This document shows, in pieces, positions 6,905 to 10,518 of a stretch of 10,518 bases of DNA. Source of the DNA: JAFGPL01 sp046485045. Lineage in GTDB: Bacteria > Bacteroidota > Bacteroidia > Bacteroidales > UBA10428. Under the pieces are notes generated by a model. It ran no database searches and had not been told where the DNA came from. It was given only the letters and a program-made list of their open reading frames with translations. How positions within the stretch are numbered: position 1 is the first letter of the stretch; every line of letters starts with the position of its first letter. The stretch lies in contig JAWOHT010000054.1 in the NCBI GenBank assembly GCA_046485045.1, positions 1 to 10,518 of the forward strand, given 5' to 3'. Position numbers and translations under genes: made by a program.

Positions 6905-8389
6905 ATGTTGAATATTTTGTTAGTTCATCCTGAATACCCCGTGACTTATTGGAGTTACAAACATGCTTTGAAATTTATCTCGAAAAAAGCCACCAATCCG
7001 CCGCTCGGATTATTAACTGTTGCTTCGCTTTTACCCCCGGGATGGAACACAAGGCTGGTTGACCTTAATGTTACGAACCTTAGGGACAAAGATATTCTAT
7101 GGGCAGATTATATTTTTATAAGCGCTATGTCTGTTCAGATGCATTCTGTTAAAGATACCATCTGCAGATGTAAGTCACTGAATAAGAAAATTGTAGCAGG
7201 AGGCCCCCTTTTTACAGCCGAATTTGATAGTTTTCAGGATGTAGATCATCTTATTTTAAATGAGGCTGAGATTACCCTGCCTCTTTTTCTAAAAGACCTG
7301 CAGGCCGGAAATGCCAAAAGATTGTACCAGACGACTGAACATGCTGATATCACAAGGTCTCCGGTTCCTGATTTTTCGCTGATTGATGTATCGAAGTATG
7401 CCATGCTGAACCTGCAGTATTCCAGGGGATGCCCGTTTAATTGTGAATTCTGCGATATCACGGCGCTTTTAGGCCATAAAGTACGCTTAAAAACAACCGC
7501 TCAGATACTCGATGAACTTGACAGCATTAAAAAAATTGGATGGAAAGGGCCGGTGTTTTTTGTAGATGATAATTTTATCGGAAATAAAAGCATTCTAAAG
7601 AAAGAACTGCTTCCGGCCATCATAAACTGGATGCGTAAAAACAACAATCCTTTTATTTTTACCACCGAAGCTTCCATCAACCTGGCCGATGACCCTGCAT
7701 TGATGCACCTGATGGTGAAGGCAGGTTTTGCAAAGGTTTTTATCGGTATAGAGACTCCTGAAGAGGCCAGCCTGGCAGAGTGTAATAAGTTTCAAAACAA
7801 TAACCGCGATCTGGTTCAAAGTGTTAAAACCATTCAATCGGTGGGAATGGAAGTAATGGCTGGTTTTATTGTAGGTTTTGATAATGATACCCCTTCCATT
7901 TTTCAGCGCCAGATAGACTTTATTCAGAAAAGCGGCATAATCTCTGCCATGGTGGGGCTGTTAAATGCACCCAAAAAGACACAACTGTATAAAAGACTGA
8001 TGCACGAAGGCAGAATCACAAATGACTGGTCGGGCGATAATACCAACTACTCATTAAATTTTATACCTGTGATGAATAAGCAGGAACTATTAAACGGATA
8101 TCAAAAAATTTTACATGGTATTTATTCGAGTAAAGCTTATTATAAAAGGATTAGTATCTTTTTTAAAAATTTTAACCCCCCGGTTCATTTAAAGAAAAAA
8201 CTGACATTTGTTGACATTATTGCTTTGTTTAAATCTATGATAATCATCGGAATATTTACCAAAAGCAGGTGGTATTACTGGGAGTTATTTTTCTGGTGTG
8301 TTTTCAGAAAACCAGAATTGTTTCCCCTTGCTATTACCTATAGTATTTATGGATATCATTACAGAAAAGTTTTTAAAGGTATCCGGTAG
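6905..8389 (+). CDS. B12-binding-domain radical SAM protein, HpnP-like (DUF4070 type)
   Basis: The 494-residue protein starts at ATG 6905. Residues 1-150 form a cobalamin-binding-like Rossmann domain (LNILLVHPEYP, NPPLGLLTVASLLP, VAGGPLFT, LNEAEITLP). The radical SAM core follows, with the 4Fe-4S motif Cys176-x3-Cys180-x2-Cys183 in YSRGCPFNCEFCDI, then FFVDDNFIGN (218-227), TEASINLADD (254-263), FIGIETPEE (279-287) and GFIVGFDNDTP (320-330). About 345-490 fits the DUF4070 region and includes hydrophobic stretches near 433-451 and 456-482, suggesting membrane contact. The DxHxxG cobalt-ligand motif is not present: the matching place reads VDLNVTNL. From memory the whole pattern closely follows the hopanoid C-2 methylase HpnP and relatives, which methylate or couple lipids at unactivated carbons, but no hopanoid gene is visible here. 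A desaturase gene follows after 68 bp. The family is firm; methyl transfer to a lipid is inference. Confidence 0.88.
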   Translation: MLNILLVHPEYPVTYWSYKHALKFISKKATNPPLGLLTVASLLPPGWNTRLVDLNVTNLRDKDILWADYIFISAMSVQMHSVKDTICRCKSLNKKIVAGGPLFTAEFDSFQDVDHLILNEAEITLPLFLKDLQAGNAKRLYQTTEHADITRSPVPDFSLIDVSKYAMLNLQYSRGCPFNCEFCDITALLGHKVRLKTTAQILDELDSIKKIGWKGPVFFVDDNFIGNKSILKKELLPAIINWMRKNNNPFIFTTEASINLADDPALMHLMVKAGFAKVFIGIETPEEASLAECNKFQNNNRDLVQSVKTIQSVGMEVMAGFIVGFDNDTPSIFQRQIDFIQKSGIISAMVGLLNAPKKTQLYKRLMHEGRITNDWSGDNTNYSLNFIPVMNKQELLNGYQKILHGIYSSKAYYKRISIFFKNFNPPVHLKKKLTFVDIIALFKSMIIIGIFTKSRWYYWELFFWCVFRKPELFPLAITYSIYGYHYRKVFKGIR

Positions 8390-8398
8390 GTGAAAAAC

Positions 8399-8438
8399 CT
8401 GATTGTGTTATTGCCAATCAGATATATTCAATTTTTTT
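8399..8438 (+). terminator. Possible weak terminator or attenuator between radical SAM and desaturase genes
   Basis: CTGATTG (8399-8405) and CAATCAG (8415-8421) form a seven-base-pair perfect stem with a nine-base loop, starting ten bases after the radical SAM stop codon. Seven T follow at 8432-8438, but ten bases separate stem and T run, and the stem is AT-rich. It may reduce rather than stop read-through into the desaturase. Confidence 0.35.
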
Positions 8439-8457
8439 AATTAAATTTAAAATACCA

Positions 8458-9600
8458 ATGAAAAAAAATATAAACATACATTACCCTTCAAACAGGGGAC
8501 AGGAATTTTTTAATATCCTCCGGCAAAGGGTGGATAACTATTTTAAAGACAACAACATTAAGAAACATGGAAACAGTAGCATGTACTTAAAAACAGTTTT
8601 TATGTTTTTGATTTTTACGATCCCATATTTATTAATGATTTTGCAGGTTTTCACAAGTCCCCTGGCATTTTATCTGCTATGGATCATTATGGGTTTTGGA
8701 ATGGCAGGTATTGGTCTTACTGTGATGCACGATGCCAATCATGGTTCTTATTCAGGGAACAAAAAGATTAACCGGATAATGGGATACACGCTGAATTTAG
8801 TTGGCGGTAACTCTTATTTATGGAAAATTCAGCATAATCAGCTTCATCATGCATATACAAATATTGAAGATGCAGACGATGATATCTATGTCCCTGTCTT
8901 TCTTCGTTTTTCTCCCAACTCAAAAAAGTATTGGATACAGCAATATCAACATATTTATGTTTGGTTTTTTTATGCAATATCCACACTGTCGTGGGTTACA
9001 ACCAAGAATTTTATGCAGATATTCAGGTATCATAAAAAGGGACTGATAACAGGGAAAAATAAAGTTTTTAGACTTATAGCAGAAGAAATAGTCTGGAAAC
9101 TGGTTTACTATACACTGTTTATAGGCCTTCCGGTTATATTGCTCCCTGTTTCATTCTGGACAGTGCTTCTTGCGTTTGTGATCATGCATCTCTGCATTGG
9201 CTTTACATTAAGCATGATTTTTCAGCCGGCACATGTAATTCCGACATCAGAATTTCCATTGCCCGACAATAATGGCAATATGGAAAACAGCTGGGCTATA
9301 CATCAGCTTTTAACAACTTCTGATTATGCACCAGATAACAAAATATTCTCATGGTTAATAGGAGGGTTGAATTTTCAGGTAGTACATCACCTTTTTCCCA
9401 ATATTTGTCATGTGCATTACATGAAAATTTCAAAAATTGTTCAAAGAACTGTTATTGAACATAATATTCCGTATCATGTTCAGCCTTCATTTTTAGTTGC
9501 TGTATATAATCATGCAAAAATGCTCAGATACATCGGAAATTATGATAATGTTTCTGGTATGAAGATTTTTCTGCCATTCGTAAAAACTTCAATCTCGTAA
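8458..9600 (+). CDS. Membrane fatty acid desaturase, front-end type
   Basis: The 380-residue protein starts at ATG 8458 and is close to the usual length of bacterial acyl-CoA/acyl-lipid desaturases. Three histidine boxes that bind the di-iron centre are visible: HDANH (91-95), HNQLHH (126-131) and QVVHH (307-311), the last in the typical NFQ-x-x-HHLFPNICHVHY setting. A further His at 259 (QPAHV) is also a usual position. Hydrophobic segments at about 47-66, 68-90, 165-185, 213-230 and 232-256 indicate an integral inner-membrane protein. Gln in place of the first His in box 3 is the mark of the front-end group (delta-5/delta-6 and linoleoyl-CoA desaturase-like), which insert a double bond between an existing one and the carboxyl end. 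There is no fused cytochrome b5 domain, so a separate electron donor is needed. The N-terminal 'LRQRVDNYFKDNNIKKHG' segment is typical of the Bacteroidota branch. The gene sits between two radical SAM genes on the same strand. Regiochemistry cannot be read from sequence. Confidence 0.92.
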   Translation: MKKNINIHYPSNRGQEFFNILRQRVDNYFKDNNIKKHGNSSMYLKTVFMFLIFTIPYLLMILQVFTSPLAFYLLWIIMGFGMAGIGLTVMHDANHGSYSGNKKINRIMGYTLNLVGGNSYLWKIQHNQLHHAYTNIEDADDDIYVPVFLRFSPNSKKYWIQQYQHIYVWFFYAISTLSWVTTKNFMQIFRYHKKGLITGKNKVFRLIAEEIVWKLVYYTLFIGLPVILLPVSFWTVLLAFVIMHLCIGFTLSMIFQPAHVIPTSEFPLPDNNGNMENSWAIHQLLTTSDYAPDNKIFSWLIGGLNFQVVHHLFPNICHVHYMKISKIVQRTVIEHNIPYHVQPSFLVAVYNHAKMLRYIGNYDNVSGMKIFLPFVKTSIS

Positions 9601-9742
9601 TATCTAAAACCACTATGTAGTGTAAAATGAAACATGAATTGATAAAAAAACACCATACACACACAGTATCTATTTCTTTAGTCATGAACCGCCAGTCTCA
9701 CCGGTAAGGTGTGGATGACCTTAAAAAACAATAATAAAACAG
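9601..9742. other. Intergenic region with possible leader structure
   Basis: This 142-base gap lies between the desaturase and the second radical SAM gene. A small dyad, CACTA-TG-TAGTG (9611-9622), follows the desaturase stop but has no T run. Further on, GTCAT (9681-9685) pairs with ATGAC (9715-9719), enclosing CACC (9699-9702) and GGTG (9708-9711), in a locally GC-rich patch that differs from the surrounding AT-rich DNA. It could be a structured leader, but I recognise no known riboswitch, including no cobalamin B12 box. Confidence 0.4.
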
Positions 9743-10518
9743 ATGAAAATACTACTCATTTCACCAGCTGTTGATGCAGCAAAAAGAACAAATAAGGGTC
9801 TCAGGATGCCCCAGTTAGCAATGTATATCTTAGAAGGATTAACGCCTGCCGAACATACGGTAAAAGTTATTGAGGAAGAAGCTGAACCCCTGAGCTTTGA
9901 TGAACCCTGTGATCTGGTAGGGATAAGCTGCATGACGGCCAATGCACCAAGATCGTATGAAATTGCCCGGGAATTTAAGAAGCGGGGCAAAACAGTTATT
10001 CTGGGTGGTGTGCATCCGACAATATTGCCCGACGAAGCATTGCAGTATGCTGATTCTGTGGTTGTAGGCGAAGCAGAAGGTGTATGGGAGAAAGTGTTAC
10101 AAGATTTTCAGAAGGGAAATCTGGAACAGAGGTATCACAATCCTCAACCGGACTTAACCAAATATGTGCCGAAAAATTTTAAACGGTTGGCTCAAAAAAG
10201 GTTATTTAATATTATTCCCATCATGACCACCCGGGGTTGCCCGTACGATTGCGAATTTTGTTGTGTTACCGACCTGTTTGGGAAAAAAATACGGCATATT
10301 CCGGTTGAGAATGTAGTAAGAGATATTCAGGAATCGGGTGCAAGAAATTTTATGTTCCTCGATGACAATATCATTGGTCAACCACGCTATGCCAAAGAAT
10401 TATTCAAGGCTATAAAACCTTTAAAGATTAAATGGGTAGGACAGGCATCTATATCACTTGTAAAAGACTCGGAGTTATTACAGCTTGCTGCCGACAGCGG
10501 TTGCAAGGGCCTGTTTAT
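9743..10518 (+). CDS. Second B12-binding-domain radical SAM protein (3' truncated by window)
   Basis: From ATG 9743 the frame is open to the window edge, giving 258 residues with no stop; relatives are usually about 430-500 residues, so roughly half is missing. Residues 1-140 resemble the cobalamin-binding-like domain (MKILLISPAVD, LVGISCMTANAPRSYEIA, VILGGVHPTILPDEAL, VVVGEAEG). The radical SAM motif is Cys166-x3-Cys170-x2-Cys173 in TTRGCPYDCEFCCVTDLFG, followed by FMFLDDNIIGQ (203-213) and the substrate-side segment WVGQASISLVKD. No DxHxxG motif is present. The DDN-x-x-G element and general layout are shared with the upstream radical SAM gene, but overall similarity is low, so the two are distant paralogues with probably different substrates rather than a recent duplication. 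It follows the desaturase after 142 bp on the same strand. Its reaction is unknown; a role in the same lipid pathway is inferred from position only. Confidence 0.88.
   Translation, partial: MKILLISPAVDAAKRTNKGLRMPQLAMYILEGLTPAEHTVKVIEEEAEPLSFDEPCDLVGISCMTANAPRSYEIAREFKKRGKTVILGGVHPTILPDEALQYADSVVVGEAEGVWEKVLQDFQKGNLEQRYHNPQPDLTKYVPKNFKRLAQKRLFNIIPIMTTRGCPYDCEFCCVTDLFGKKIRHIPVENVVRDIQESGARNFMFLDDNIIGQPRYAKELFKAIKPLKIKWVGQASISLVKDSELLQLAADSGCKGLF

Noticed and set aside
9611..9622. CACTA-TG-TAGTG dyad as a terminator of the desaturase gene
   Set aside because: The stem is only five pairs with a two-base loop and there is no T run after it.

Overview
The window looks like chromosomal DNA of an environmental member of the Bacteroidota, probably Bacteroidales-like. 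Two genes encode secreted proteins ending in a type A sorting domain of the type IX secretion system (T9SS), which is largely confined to this phylum. Starts show little Shine-Dalgarno signal, intergenic DNA is AT-rich, and the desaturase resembles those common in the phylum. No tRNA, rRNA, CRISPR array, transposase or phage gene was seen, so the species cannot be named.

Layout. Bases 1-609 (+) hold the C-terminal half of a cyclopropane-fatty-acid-synthase-family methyltransferase cut by the window edge. Bases 744-5096 (+) hold a two-gene unit: a 1126-residue modular secreted protein (signal peptide, seven RCC1-like repeats of exactly 117 bp, an FN3-like domain, an MBG-like region, two YDG domains, Ig-like domains, T9SS domain), then 15 bp downstream a predicted outer-membrane beta-barrel protein. 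Bases 5097-5329 are a convergent intergenic stretch made of short repeat-like pieces. Bases 5330-6547 (-) encode a secreted T9SS protein of unknown function with an HTSHGS motif. Bases 6548-6904 are a gene-free divergent region.

From 6905 to the right edge all genes are on + and look like one lipid-related group: a radical SAM enzyme with a cobalamin-binding-like N-terminus (HpnP-like in layout), a front-end-type membrane fatty acid desaturase, and a second, different radical SAM protein of the same broad superfamily that runs off the window.

Working together (inference): the right-hand genes, perhaps with the methyltransferase at the left edge, may tailor membrane lipids or fatty acyl chains by desaturation, methylation and radical chemistry. 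The central genes are cell-surface functions. The most interesting candidate system is the radical SAM - desaturase - radical SAM arrangement; its product cannot be deduced from sequence alone.
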